Below, in pieces: positions 16,128-24,000 of a stretch of DNA of 37,114 nt. Below the pieces are notes generated by a model. It was given only the letters and a program-made list of their open reading frames with translations. It made no database searches and was not told where the DNA came from. Source of the DNA: Methylobacterium platani (GTDB taxonomy: Bacteria; Pseudomonadota; Alphaproteobacteria; Rhizobiales; Beijerinckiaceae); NCBI RefSeq assembly GCF_001653715.1, contig NZ_LWHQ01000015.1, forward strand, positions 233,071-270,184. Reading direction: 5' to 3'. Position 1 is the stretch's first letter. Every line of letters begins with the position of its first letter. Both the position numbers and the translations under genes were made by a program.

Positions 16128-17090
16128 ATGCACCGTCGGCTGTGCCTGGGTGTGCTCGCGTCGCTGGCCCTGGCGGGGCCGGCGCGCGCGGCCTATCCCG
16201 ACCGGATCATCCGCATCGTCGTCCCGTTCCCGCCGGGCGGGACCACCGACATCCTGGCGCGCCTCGTCGCCGACCGGCTCGACAAGTGCTTCGGCCAGCA
16301 CGCGATCATCGACAACCGGCCCGGCGCGTCGGGCAATATCGGCACCAAGGCGGTCGCGGGCGCCGCGCCCGACGGCTACACGCTGGTGATGGCGACGGTG
16401 AACACCCACGGCATCAACGCCGCGGTGTTCAAGAGCCTGCCCTACGATCCCGTCCGCGACTTCGCCCCGGTCACGGTCGTCGCCTCGACGCCGAACGTGC
16501 TGCTCGTCAACCCGGCCTCCGGCATCGCCGACCTCGCCGGGCTGATCCGCCTCGCCAGGGAGAAGCCCGGGGCGCTCGCCTTCGGCTCGACCTCGACCGG
16601 CGGCTCGCCGCACATGTCGGGCGAGCTCCTGAAGGTGATGGCGGGGATCGACATGACCCACGTCCCCTACCGGGGCGGCGGGCCGATGCTGAACGACCTC
16701 ATCGCCGGCCATATCAGGATCGGCTTCGACAACCTGCCCTCGGCGATCGGGCACGTGCGGGCCGGGACCCTGCGGGCGCTCGCCGTCACCACCGCCGAGC
16801 GTTTTCCGACGCTGCCCGACGTGCCGACCATGGCGGAGGCCGGGGTGCCGGGCTTCGACGTGCCGGCCTGGTTCGGCCTGCTGGCGCCGGCCGGCACCCC
16901 GCGCCCGGTCGTCGACCTGCTGCACTCGCGCATCGCCGCGGTGCTCGCCGAGCCCGAGACGCGGGCGCGGCTCCTGGAACTCGGGGCGGTGCCGGGCGGG
17001 ATGAGCCCGGACGCCTTCGGCGAGACCGTGCGGCGCGAGGTGGCCCGCTGGCCGGCGGTCGTCGCCCGGACCGGCGTTCAGGTGGAATGA
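16128..17090 (+). CDS. Second Bug/TctC-family periplasmic solute-binding protein
   Basis: A 320-residue periplasmic binding protein with a signal peptide (about 1-21, ending in ARA). Bug hallmarks are VPFPPGGTTDI, DNRPGASGN and VPYRGGGP. It is clearly diverged from the Bug protein at 11.0 kb, so the two probably bind different compounds or different forms of one. GAGG lies five bases before the ATG. It is the first gene of the plus-strand operon that continues through the AtuA pair to TctB and TctA, making a TctCBA set. Confidence 0.95.
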   Translation: MHRRLCLGVLASLALAGPARAAYPDRIIRIVVPFPPGGTTDILARLVADRLDKCFGQHAIIDNRPGASGNIGTKAVAGAAPDGYTLVMATVNTHGINAAVFKSLPYDPVRDFAPVTVVASTPNVLLVNPASGIADLAGLIRLAREKPGALAFGSTSTGGSPHMSGELLKVMAGIDMTHVPYRGGGPMLNDLIAGHIRIGFDNLPSAIGHVRAGTLRALAVTTAERFPTLPDVPTMAEAGVPGFDVPAWFGLLAPAGTPRPVVDLLHSRIAAVLAEPETRARLLELGAVPGGMSPDAFGETVRREVARWPAVVARTGVQVE

Positions 17091-17101
17091 GGACGCGCGC
17101 G

Positions 17102-18451
17102 ATGGCATTGCGGATCGGATCGGGCTCGGCCTGGTGGGGCGACCGGCTGGAGCCGGCGAAGACCAACGCCGACGAGGGCGACCTCGACTATCTCTGCTTC
17201 GAGACCATGGCGGAGGCGACGATCTCCGCCGCCCAGGTGCGCAAGCGCCGCGACCCGTCCTTCCCGGGCTACGACACCTACCTCGACGACCGGATGCAGC
17301 GGGTGCTGCCCGGCTGCCTCCGGCGCGGCACGAAGATCATCAGCAACCAGGGCTGGATCAACCCGGAGGGCGCGGCCGAGCGCATCGTCCACTGGCTGCG
17401 GGAATGCGGCGCGCCCAAGGGCACCAAGGTCGCGGCGGTCTCCGGCAGCCTGATCACCGACCGCGTCCTCGCCCTCACCGACACGCTGATGGAGGACGGG
17501 CGGCCGAGCGCCGCCCTCGACGGCGCGATCGTCTCGGCCGAGGCCTACATGGGCGCCGAGCCGATCGTCCAGGCCCTGCGCGAGGGCGCGAGGATCGTCG
17601 TCACCGGCCGCGTCGCCGACCCGTCGATCTTCATGGCGCCGATGATGCACGAATTCGGCTGGGACGCCCTCGACCATGCCCGGCTCGGGCCCGGCAGCGG
17701 CATCGGCCACGTGCTCGAATGCGGCGCGCAAGTCACCGGCGGCTATTTCTGCGATCCCGGCTTCAAGGACGTGCCCGACCCCTGGGACCTCGCCTTCCCG
17801 ATCGCCGAGGTCGAGAGCGACGGCTCGGCGGTCATCACCAAGGTGCGGAACACCGGCGGGGCGGTGACGATCCGCACCCTCAAGGAGCAGCTGTTCTACG
17901 AGGTGCACGACCCGGGGAACTACATCACCCCCGACGTGGTGGTGGACTTCACCACGACCGAGCTGGAGGAGGTCGGCCCCGACCGGGTGCGGGTCTCGCG
18001 CATCGCCGGCAAGCCGCGCACCCCCACCCTCAAGGTCTCGATCGCCTGCCAGGAAGGCTTCATCGGCGAGGACATGTTCTTCTATGCCGGGCCGGGCGCC
18101 CTGCGGCGGGCGGAACTCGCCAGGCGCATCCTGGAGGAGCGCTTCCGGATCGTCGGCCTCCAGGCCGAGGAGCTCCGCATCGACTTCGTCGGCCTCAACG
18201 CGATCCACGGCGGCACCGTGTCGAAGGGGCCGGAGCCCTACGAGATCGCCGTGCGGGTCGCGGCGCGCACGAAGACCCGCGAGGAGGCCCTGAAGGTCGG
18301 CCGCGAGGTCGACGGCATGGCGGTGTCGGGCGTCGGCATGACCGGCAAGCGCGTGCCGCACCAGGACCGCACCCGCGAGGTCATCGGCGTCTGGTCGTCG
18401 CTGGTGCCGCGCGAGGCCCTGCGCCCGACCATCACCGTCTACGAGAGCTGA
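17102..18451 (+). CDS. AtuA-family protein (acyclic terpene utilisation family)
   Basis: A 449-residue cytoplasmic protein of the AtuA (DUF1446) family, with the typical opening RIGSGSAWWGDR, the GWINPEGAAE segment, TGRVADPS and a conserved KGPEPYE near the C terminus. AtuA is named from the Pseudomonas citronellol/geraniol operon, where its biochemical role is not defined, so no reaction is assigned here. I chose the ATG at 17102 because GAGGA lies eight bases upstream and the family begins here; an in-frame ATG at 17087 overlaps the Bug stop (ATGA) and would add five residues. The other genes of the citronellol pathway (AtuC/AtuF-type carboxylase) are absent from the window, arguing against simple terpene degradation. 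Confidence 0.9.
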   Translation: MALRIGSGSAWWGDRLEPAKTNADEGDLDYLCFETMAEATISAAQVRKRRDPSFPGYDTYLDDRMQRVLPGCLRRGTKIISNQGWINPEGAAERIVHWLRECGAPKGTKVAAVSGSLITDRVLALTDTLMEDGRPSAALDGAIVSAEAYMGAEPIVQALREGARIVVTGRVADPSIFMAPMMHEFGWDALDHARLGPGSGIGHVLECGAQVTGGYFCDPGFKDVPDPWDLAFPIAEVESDGSAVITKVRNTGGAVTIRTLKEQLFYEVHDPGNYITPDVVVDFTTTELEEVGPDRVRVSRIAGKPRTPTLKVSIACQEGFIGEDMFFYAGPGALRRAELARRILEERFRIVGLQAEELRIDFVGLNAIHGGTVSKGPEPYEIAVRVAARTKTREEALKVGREVDGMAVSGVGMTGKRVPHQDRTREVIGVWSSLVPREALRPTITVYES

Positions 18452-18471
18452 TCCCGACGGGAGCCGATTCC

Positions 18472-18834
18472 ATGCGCCTGATGCTGCAGCACGTGGCCCA
18501 TGTCCGCTCCGGCGACAAGGGCAACACCTCGAACGTCACGGTGATCGCCTACGAGCCGGACCTGTACCCGTACCTCAGGGACCAGCTCACCGCCGAGCGC
18601 TTCAAGGACTTCTACGCCGGCATGGTGACCGGCCCGGTCACCCGCTACGCGGTCGACCGTCTCGGGGTCCTCAACTTCGTGGCGGAGGGCGCGCTCGGCG
18701 GGGGCGTGTCGCGCTCGCTCTGCCTCGACAATTACGGCAAGGCGCTCTCGGCGGCGATCCTCGGCTTCGAGCTCGAGGTGCCCGACAGCCTCGCCAACCT
18801 GCTGCGCAACTATCACCCGGAGGCGGTGGCATGA
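18472..18834 (+). CDS. Small AtuA-like partner protein (ferredoxin-fold type)
   Basis: A 120-residue protein matching the C-terminal AtuA-like domain, which in some bacteria is fused to the AtuA body. It begins with HVAHVRSGDKGNTSN, highly characteristic of this domain, and carries the TRYAVDRLGVLNFV and LDNYGKAL segments. Here it is a separate gene 20 bases after the AtuA-family gene, so the two presumably form a heteromer. It has no Cys pattern for an iron-sulfur cluster, so the ferredoxin-like label refers to fold only. Its stop overlaps the TctB start (ATGA), which ties the enzyme pair physically to the transporter genes. Confidence 0.9.
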   Translation: MRLMLQHVAHVRSGDKGNTSNVTVIAYEPDLYPYLRDQLTAERFKDFYAGMVTGPVTRYAVDRLGVLNFVAEGALGGGVSRSLCLDNYGKALSAAILGFELEVPDSLANLLRNYHPEAVA

Positions 18835-19280
18835 AGGCGGTCCCGGTCAAGCGCGCGGCCGCCGGCGGGCTGATGCTGCTGTTCGGCCTCGCCGTCATGC
18901 TCGAGGCCCGCACCTTCGGCCTCGGCAGCCTCGCCCGGGTCGGGCCCGGGCTGTTCCCGATGATCGTCGGCAGCGCGCTCGGCCTCGTCGGGGTGCTGAT
19001 CGCGGCGACGCCGGAGGCCGGCACGGAGCCCGAGGAGGGCGGGCGGCCGGACTGGCGCGGCTGGGCCTGCATCGTCGTCGGGATCCTGCTCTTCGTCCTC
19101 CTCGGCGAGCATCTCGGCCTCGGCCCCGCGACCTTCGCCTGCGTGTTCGTGTCGGCGCTCGGCGACCGCCAGGGCAACCCGCGCGCCGCGTTCCTGCTGG
19201 CGCTCGCCATGACGGCGGTGGCGGGCCTGGTGTTCACGCTGGCGCTCAAGTTCCAGATGCCGTTCTGGCGGGGGTGGTGA
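18831..19280 (+). CDS. tctB: Tripartite tricarboxylate transporter, small subunit TctB
   Basis: A 149-residue inner-membrane protein with four predicted hydrophobic helices (about 10-27, 38-58, 76-95, 118-140) and the VGPGLFP segment found near the N terminus of TctB proteins. It acts with TctA and a periplasmic Bug protein in secondary uptake of carboxylates. It is coupled by overlapping start and stop codons both to the AtuA partner gene upstream and to tctA downstream. Confidence 0.93.
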   Translation: MKAVPVKRAAAGGLMLLFGLAVMLEARTFGLGSLARVGPGLFPMIVGSALGLVGVLIAATPEAGTEPEEGGRPDWRGWACIVVGILLFVLLGEHLGLGPATFACVFVSALGDRQGNPRAAFLLALAMTAVAGLVFTLALKFQMPFWRGW

Positions 19281-20851
19281 TGGACGACACGCTCGCCAAC
19301 CTCGTCCACGGCTTCGGCATCGCGCTGCAGCCGCACAACTTCCTGTTCAGCCTCGTCGGCGTGCTGATCGGCAACCTCATCGGCGTCCTGCCCGGCATGG
19401 GCATCATGGCGACGATCTCGATCCTCCTGCCGCTGACCTTCGGGATGCCGCCGGTCGCCGCGATCCTGATGCTCGCCGGCATCTATTACGGGGCGCAGTA
19501 CGGCGGCGCGATCTGCTCGATCCTGCTCAACCTGCCCTGCCACCCCTCGCACGCCGTCACCTGCCTCGACGGCTACCCGATGACCCGCCAGGGGCGGGGC
19601 GGCGTGGCGCTCGGCATCACCATGCTGGCGGCGTTCTTCGGCGCCGCCTTCGGCATCGTGCAGATGATCCTGTTCGCGCCATTCCTGGTGCAGATCGCCT
19701 TCAAGTTCGGCCCGGCCGAGATCTGCACCCTGATGCTGCTCGGGCTCCTCGCCGGCGCGACGCTCGCCCGCGGCTCGGCGCTCAAGGGCGTGGCGATGAC
19801 GCTGGTCGGGATCGTGCTCGGCAGCGTCGGCAGCGACCTCGATACCGGCACCAGCCGGTTCACCTTCGGGTCGATGTCGCTCTACAACGGCATCGACCTC
19901 GTCGCGGTGGCGCTCGGCTTCTTCGGCATCGCGGAGTTCTTAAAGAGCATCAACACCATCACGGTCGGCGACCTGTCGGGCGTGAAGGTCCGGATGCGCG
20001 ACATGCGGCCGAGCCGGGCCGACCTGCGCGAGGCGGCGATGCCGATCCTGCGCGGTACCCTCGTCGGCAGCCTGTGCTCGCTCATCCCCGGCACCGGGCC
20101 GACCATCGCCTCGTTCATCGCCTACGCGGCCGAGAAGCGGGTGAGCCGCAACCCGGACAAGTTCGGCCGCGGCGCGATCGGCGGCGTGGCGAGCCCCGAG
20201 GCCTCGACCCATTCCTCGGTCCAGGGCGACTTCGTGCCGACGATGAGCCTCGGCATCCCGGGCGACGCCGTGATGGCCCTGATCCTCGGCGCGCTCATCA
20301 TCCAGGGCATCACCCCGGGCCCGCAGCTGATGAACGAGCACCCGGACATGTTCTGGGGCCTGATCGCCAGCTTCTGGATCGGCAACATCCTGCTCGTCCT
20401 CCTCAACGTGCCGCTGATCGGGGTGTGGGTGAAGCTGCTGCGGATCCCGTTCCGGTTCCTCTACCCCTGCGCCCTGTTCTTCATCTGCGTCGGCGTCTAC
20501 TCGACCAACAACGAGATGGCGGGGGTGATCCAGACCCTGGTGATCGGCGTCGTCGGCTACGGGCTGATGCGGCTCGGCTTCCACCCGGCCCCGGTGCTGC
20601 TCGGCTTCGTGCTCGGGCCGCGGCTCGAGGAGAACTTCCGCCGCGCCCTGATGCTGTCGCGCGGCGACCTCGCGACCTTCGTCGACAGCCCGATCAGCGC
20701 GACCTTCGTCGGGCTCGCGGTGGTGCTGGTGGGCGCGCAGATCTACCTCGCCCGCAAGGCGCGGGTGCCCAAGGATCCCGCCAAGGATACCGCCAAGGAT
20801 CCCGACCTGGCGGTCGCGGGCCGGCGGGCGGTGGTGCTGGAGGAATCGTGA
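19280..20851 (+). CDS. tctA: Tripartite tricarboxylate transporter, large subunit TctA
   Basis: A 523-residue membrane protein, the transporting subunit, with about twelve helices. TctA hallmarks are GVLPGMGIMA near residue 40 and the second copy LIPGTGPTIASF near residue 275, the two-fold repeated loops expected to line the substrate path; SLGIPGDAVMALILGAL follows. I start at the ATG at 19280, which overlaps the tctB stop (TGATG); two GTG codons directly upstream are possible but less likely. The C terminus has a hydrophilic tail with a KDPA/KDTA/KDPD repeat. Confidence 0.95.
   Translation: MDDTLANLVHGFGIALQPHNFLFSLVGVLIGNLIGVLPGMGIMATISILLPLTFGMPPVAAILMLAGIYYGAQYGGAICSILLNLPCHPSHAVTCLDGYPMTRQGRGGVALGITMLAAFFGAAFGIVQMILFAPFLVQIAFKFGPAEICTLMLLGLLAGATLARGSALKGVAMTLVGIVLGSVGSDLDTGTSRFTFGSMSLYNGIDLVAVALGFFGIAEFLKSINTITVGDLSGVKVRMRDMRPSRADLREAAMPILRGTLVGSLCSLIPGTGPTIASFIAYAAEKRVSRNPDKFGRGAIGGVASPEASTHSSVQGDFVPTMSLGIPGDAVMALILGALIIQGITPGPQLMNEHPDMFWGLIASFWIGNILLVLLNVPLIGVWVKLLRIPFRFLYPCALFFICVGVYSTNNEMAGVIQTLVIGVVGYGLMRLGFHPAPVLLGFVLGPRLEENFRRALMLSRGDLATFVDSPISATFVGLAVVLVGAQIYLARKARVPKDPAKDTAKDPDLAVAGRRAVVLEES
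20771..20805 (+). repeat. 12-bp tandem repeat at the 3' end of tctA
   Basis: Three units of AAGGATnCCGcc (20771-20782, 20783-20794 and a partial third to 20805) encode KDPA-KDTA-KDPD in the cytoplasmic tail of TctA, outside the conserved transporter body. Probably a slippage product. Confidence 0.8.
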
Positions 20852-20871
20852 GGGATGGCCGGAGCGACCGC

Positions 20872-21687
20872 ATGAGCACCCCCGACCCGGCCGGCGACGC
20901 CCCGCCGCCCGCCCCCGCCGCGCCGGAGCCGAACGCGGTCCAGAAGGTCTGCGCCGTGTTGCGGGCGCTCGCCGCCCCGGCGCCCCGGCGCCTCACCGAC
21001 GTCTCGGCCGAGGCCGGGCTCAACAAGGTGACGGCGTTGCGCATCCTCGACACCCTGGCGCAGGAGGGCTTCGCCGCCCGCGCGGGCGACGGGCGGCGCT
21101 GGCGGCCCGGGCCGGAGCTGACGGCGCTCGCCGCCAGCGCCGGCCGGCCCGACGACCTCCGGGCCCTGGCGCGGCCGAGCCTGGTGCGGCTCGCCGAGCT
21201 CTCCGGCGACACGGTGCTGCTCTCGGTGAGGAGCGGCGTCGAGGCGGTCTGCATCGAGCGCGAGATCGGCTCCTACCCGATCCGCGCCAACTACCTCGAC
21301 ATCGGCAGCCGCCGCCCCCTCGGCGTCGGGGCCGGCGCCATGGCGCTCCTCGCCTGGCTGCCCGACCGGGAGGTCGACGCGATCCTCGGCATCGTGGTCC
21401 AGCGCCTCGGCCCCTATCCGCGCCTGGGCCAGGCGGAGATCCGGGCGGCGATCGCGGAATCGCGGGGGCGCGGCCACGTCGTGCTGCTCGATCAGGTGGT
21501 CGACACGATGGGGGCGATCGGCGTGCCGGTGCGCGACGCCGCCGGCCGCACCGTGGCGGCCCTCAGCATCGCGGCGCTGACCACCCGCATCCGGGCGCGC
21601 GAGACGGAGCTGGCCGAGGCGCTGCGGCGCGAGGCCGACCTGATGGAGCGCGAGCGGATCCCGGCCGGGCCGGGAGGGGCGGGGTGA
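20872..21687 (+). CDS. IclR-family transcriptional regulator
   Basis: A 271-residue regulator with an N-terminal winged helix-turn-helix (about 22-80, RRLTDVSAEAGLNKVTALRILDTL) and a C-terminal IclR effector domain (about 95-260, with SVRSGVEAVCIERE and the PLGVGAGAMALLAW segment). IclR proteins usually control degradation genes and bind small carboxylates. Its place between tctA and the two enolase-superfamily genes makes it the obvious local regulator. The ATG at 20872 follows a GGAG by about eight bases; an in-frame GTG at 20848 overlapping the tctA stop is an alternative. The N-terminal 20 residues are Pro/Ala-rich and unconserved. Confidence 0.93.
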   Translation: MSTPDPAGDAPPPAPAAPEPNAVQKVCAVLRALAAPAPRRLTDVSAEAGLNKVTALRILDTLAQEGFAARAGDGRRWRPGPELTALAASAGRPDDLRALARPSLVRLAELSGDTVLLSVRSGVEAVCIEREIGSYPIRANYLDIGSRRPLGVGAGAMALLAWLPDREVDAILGIVVQRLGPYPRLGQAEIRAAIAESRGRGHVVLLDQVVDTMGAIGVPVRDAAGRTVAALSIAALTTRIRARETELAEALRREADLMERERIPAGPGGAG

Positions 21688-21740
21688 GGAGGATGCGGCC
21701 TCCAACCGACCCAGACACGTCCCGATCGAGGGAGACATCG

Positions 21741-22853
21741 TTGAAGATCGTCGACATCCAGTCCCAGATCGTCTCGCTCCCCTTCGACATGGGCGGCCCA
21801 CCGGCGAGCTTCGCCGGCAAGGCCTGGACCCATCTCGACATCCTGCTGGTGCGGGTCGAGACCGACGAGGGGCTGGTCGGCTGGGGCGAGGCCTTCGGCC
21901 ATGCCGGCATCCAGGCGACGCGGGCCGCCCTCGACGCCATCGTGGCGCCCCTCGTCCTCGGGCGTTCGTCGGGCGACATCGCCACTTTAAGCCGCAGCGT
22001 GCTGCACGCCACCCATCTGCTCGGCCGCAACGGCGCGTTCGTCTTCGCCTTCTCAGGGATCGAGACGGCGTTGTGGGACCTCGCCGGCAAGCGGGCGGGG
22101 CAGCCGCTGGCGCGGCTGCTGGGCGGCGAGGCCCGCGAGCGGCTGCCGGCCTACGCCTCGCTGCTGGCCTATCACGAGCCGGCGCTCGTGCGCCGCAACG
22201 TCGAGGCGGCGTGCGCCGCCGGCTACCGCCACATCAAGCTGCACGAGGTCACCGAGGCGGCGGTCGCGGCCGCCGCCGAGGTGACGCGGGCGCACGGCGC
22301 CGCCCTGATGGTCGACGTCAACTGCGCCTGGAGCGTGCCGGCGGCTTTGCGGATGGCGGACGCCTTCGCGCCCCACGACCTCCTCTGGTTCGAGGAGCCG
22401 GTCTGGCCGCCGGAGGACACGCACGGGCTGGCCCGGGTGCGGGCCCGCGGCATCCCGATCGCCGCCGGCGAGAACACCGCCGGGCTGTTCGGCTTCAAGG
22501 CGCTGATCGAGGCCGGCGCGATCGACGTCGCGCAGCCGAGCGTGACCAAGATCGGCGGCATCGGCGAGATGCTGCGGGTGATCACGCTCTGCGAGGCGCA
22601 CGGCGTGCGGGCGGCGCCGCACAGCCCGTATTTCGGCCCCGGCCTGATCGCCACGATGCACGTCATCGCCGCGCGGGTGGAGGATCCGCTGGTCGAGGTG
22701 CTGTGGCTCGACATGGAAGCCAACCCGCTCGATCCTTGGGTCCGGGCCGAGAACGGCCACGTGCGGCTGCCCACCGGGCCCGGCCTCGGCTGCGACCCGG
22801 ACCCGGGCATCCTCGACCGCTACCGGGTCGGCGACGTCGTCCGCACGGCATAG
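21741..22853 (+). CDS. Mandelate racemase/muconate lactonising family enzyme 1
   Basis: A 370-residue enolase-superfamily enzyme. Metal ligands are visible as Asp192 (VDVN), the WFEEP glutamate (218 or 219) and Glu244 (AGEN). The catalytic-base motif reads Lys166-Leu-His168 and not the more common KxK, and His294 (PHSPYFG) lies where other members have a catalytic histidine. It probably abstracts a proton next to a carboxylate (dehydration, racemisation or cycloisomerisation of a hydroxy or sugar acid); the reaction is not assigned. I choose an unusual TTG start at 21741 because GAGGGAG lies directly upstream at good spacing and the protein then starts at KIVDIQ; ATG 21693 or GTG 21684 would add unconserved residues. 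The second MR-family gene follows 15 bases later. Confidence 0.88.
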   Translation: MKIVDIQSQIVSLPFDMGGPPASFAGKAWTHLDILLVRVETDEGLVGWGEAFGHAGIQATRAALDAIVAPLVLGRSSGDIATLSRSVLHATHLLGRNGAFVFAFSGIETALWDLAGKRAGQPLARLLGGEARERLPAYASLLAYHEPALVRRNVEAACAAGYRHIKLHEVTEAAVAAAAEVTRAHGAALMVDVNCAWSVPAALRMADAFAPHDLLWFEEPVWPPEDTHGLARVRARGIPIAAGENTAGLFGFKALIEAGAIDVAQPSVTKIGGIGEMLRVITLCEAHGVRAAPHSPYFGPGLIATMHVIAARVEDPLVEVLWLDMEANPLDPWVRAENGHVRLPTGPGLGCDPDPGILDRYRVGDVVRTA

Positions 22854-22868
22854 AAGGGGAGAAACGCC

Positions 22869-23957
22869 ATGAAGGTCGACCGCGTCACGACGCGCGCCAT
22901 CACCCTGCGGCCGGACCGTCCGATCGGCTCGGCGCTCGGCCAGCTGCACAGCTTCGGCTGCATCCTGGTCACCGTCCACGCCGACGGGCTCGCCGGCGAG
23001 AACGTCCTCTTCACCCTCAACGACCGCCGCACCCGGGTGCTGCGCAGCCTGATCGACGAGATGGCCGACCTGGTGATCGGCCAGGATGCCGGCCACATCG
23101 CGGGCTTCTGGTCGCGGGCCTGGCGCGACGTGAACTTCATGGGCCACAAGGGGATGCCGGTCATGGGCATCTCGGCCCTCGACGGGGCGCTGTGGGACCT
23201 CGCGGCAAAGCGCGCGGGCTTGCCGCTCTACCGGATGCTCGGCGGCGCGAGCGCCCGGGTGCCGGCCTACCAGTCCGGCGGGTTGTGGCTCGACCGCTCG
23301 ACCGACGAGCTCGTCGCGGAGGCCCAGGGCTTCAAGGCCGCGGGCTTCACCGCGATGAAGATGCGCCTCTCGGCCGGCGACCCGGATTGGAACATCGCCC
23401 GGGTGCGGGCGGTCCGCGAGGCGATCGGCCCGGAGATCCGCCTGATGGCCGACGCCAACCAGGGGCTGACCGAGAACGACGCGATCCGGCTCGGACGGCG
23501 GCTCGAGGAATTCGGTCTCACCTGGTTCGAGGAGCCGCTGCCGGCCTGGGACGTCGAGGGCCTCGCCCGCGTCGCCGCCGCCCTCGACACGCCGATCGCC
23601 AGCGGCGAGACCGACTACACCCGCTACGGCTTCCGCCGGATGATCGAGCTGCGCTCGGCCGACATCCTGATGCCGGACCTGCAGCGGGTCGGCGGCGTCA
23701 CCGAGTTCATGCGGGTCGGCCACCTCGCCGAGGCGCACGATGTGCCGGTGTCGAGCCACCTGTTTCCCGAGCAGAGCCTGAGCGTGCTCGGCGCGCTGGC
23801 GAACGCGCATTCTCTCGAAGTCATGCCGTGGTTCTCCGAGCTGTACTGCGAGAGACTGGACTTCGCCGACGGATACGCCATCGTACCGGAGCGGCCAGGC
23901 TTCGGCTTCACCTTCGACGAGGACCGGATCCGGCACCTGGAACGGCAAGGCGCTTAA
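22869..23957 (+). CDS. Mandelate racemase-like enolase-superfamily enzyme 2
   Basis: A 362-residue enzyme of the mandelate racemase subgroup. From memory of the Pseudomonas putida racemase, its catalytic positions fall at the same residue numbers here: Lys164, Asp195 and Asn197 (DANQ), Glu221, Glu247 (SGET), Asp270, His297 (SSHLFPE) and Glu317. The exception is position 166, arginine here instead of the second catalytic lysine. The Asp-His dyad is thus intact while the opposite base is changed, which suggests a dehydratase or one-sided epimerase instead of a true racemase. GGGGAGA lies just upstream of the ATG. It sits between the first MR enzyme and the Liv-type transporter, so both enzymes probably act on an imported hydroxy acid. 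Confidence 0.92.
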   Translation: MKVDRVTTRAITLRPDRPIGSALGQLHSFGCILVTVHADGLAGENVLFTLNDRRTRVLRSLIDEMADLVIGQDAGHIAGFWSRAWRDVNFMGHKGMPVMGISALDGALWDLAAKRAGLPLYRMLGGASARVPAYQSGGLWLDRSTDELVAEAQGFKAAGFTAMKMRLSAGDPDWNIARVRAVREAIGPEIRLMADANQGLTENDAIRLGRRLEEFGLTWFEEPLPAWDVEGLARVAAALDTPIASGETDYTRYGFRRMIELRSADILMPDLQRVGGVTEFMRVGHLAEAHDVPVSSHLFPEQSLSVLGALANAHSLEVMPWFSELYCERLDFADGYAIVPERPGFGFTFDEDRIRHLERQGA

Positions 23958-24000
23958 GAACCAACCGCGCCGGCCGAAACGACAACGGGAGGAGGACGCC

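Noticed and set aside
17102..18834. Complete citronellol/geraniol (Atu) degradation cluster
   Set aside because: Only AtuA-type proteins are present. No biotin-dependent geranyl-CoA carboxylase, dehydrogenase or lyase genes of that pathway are seen.
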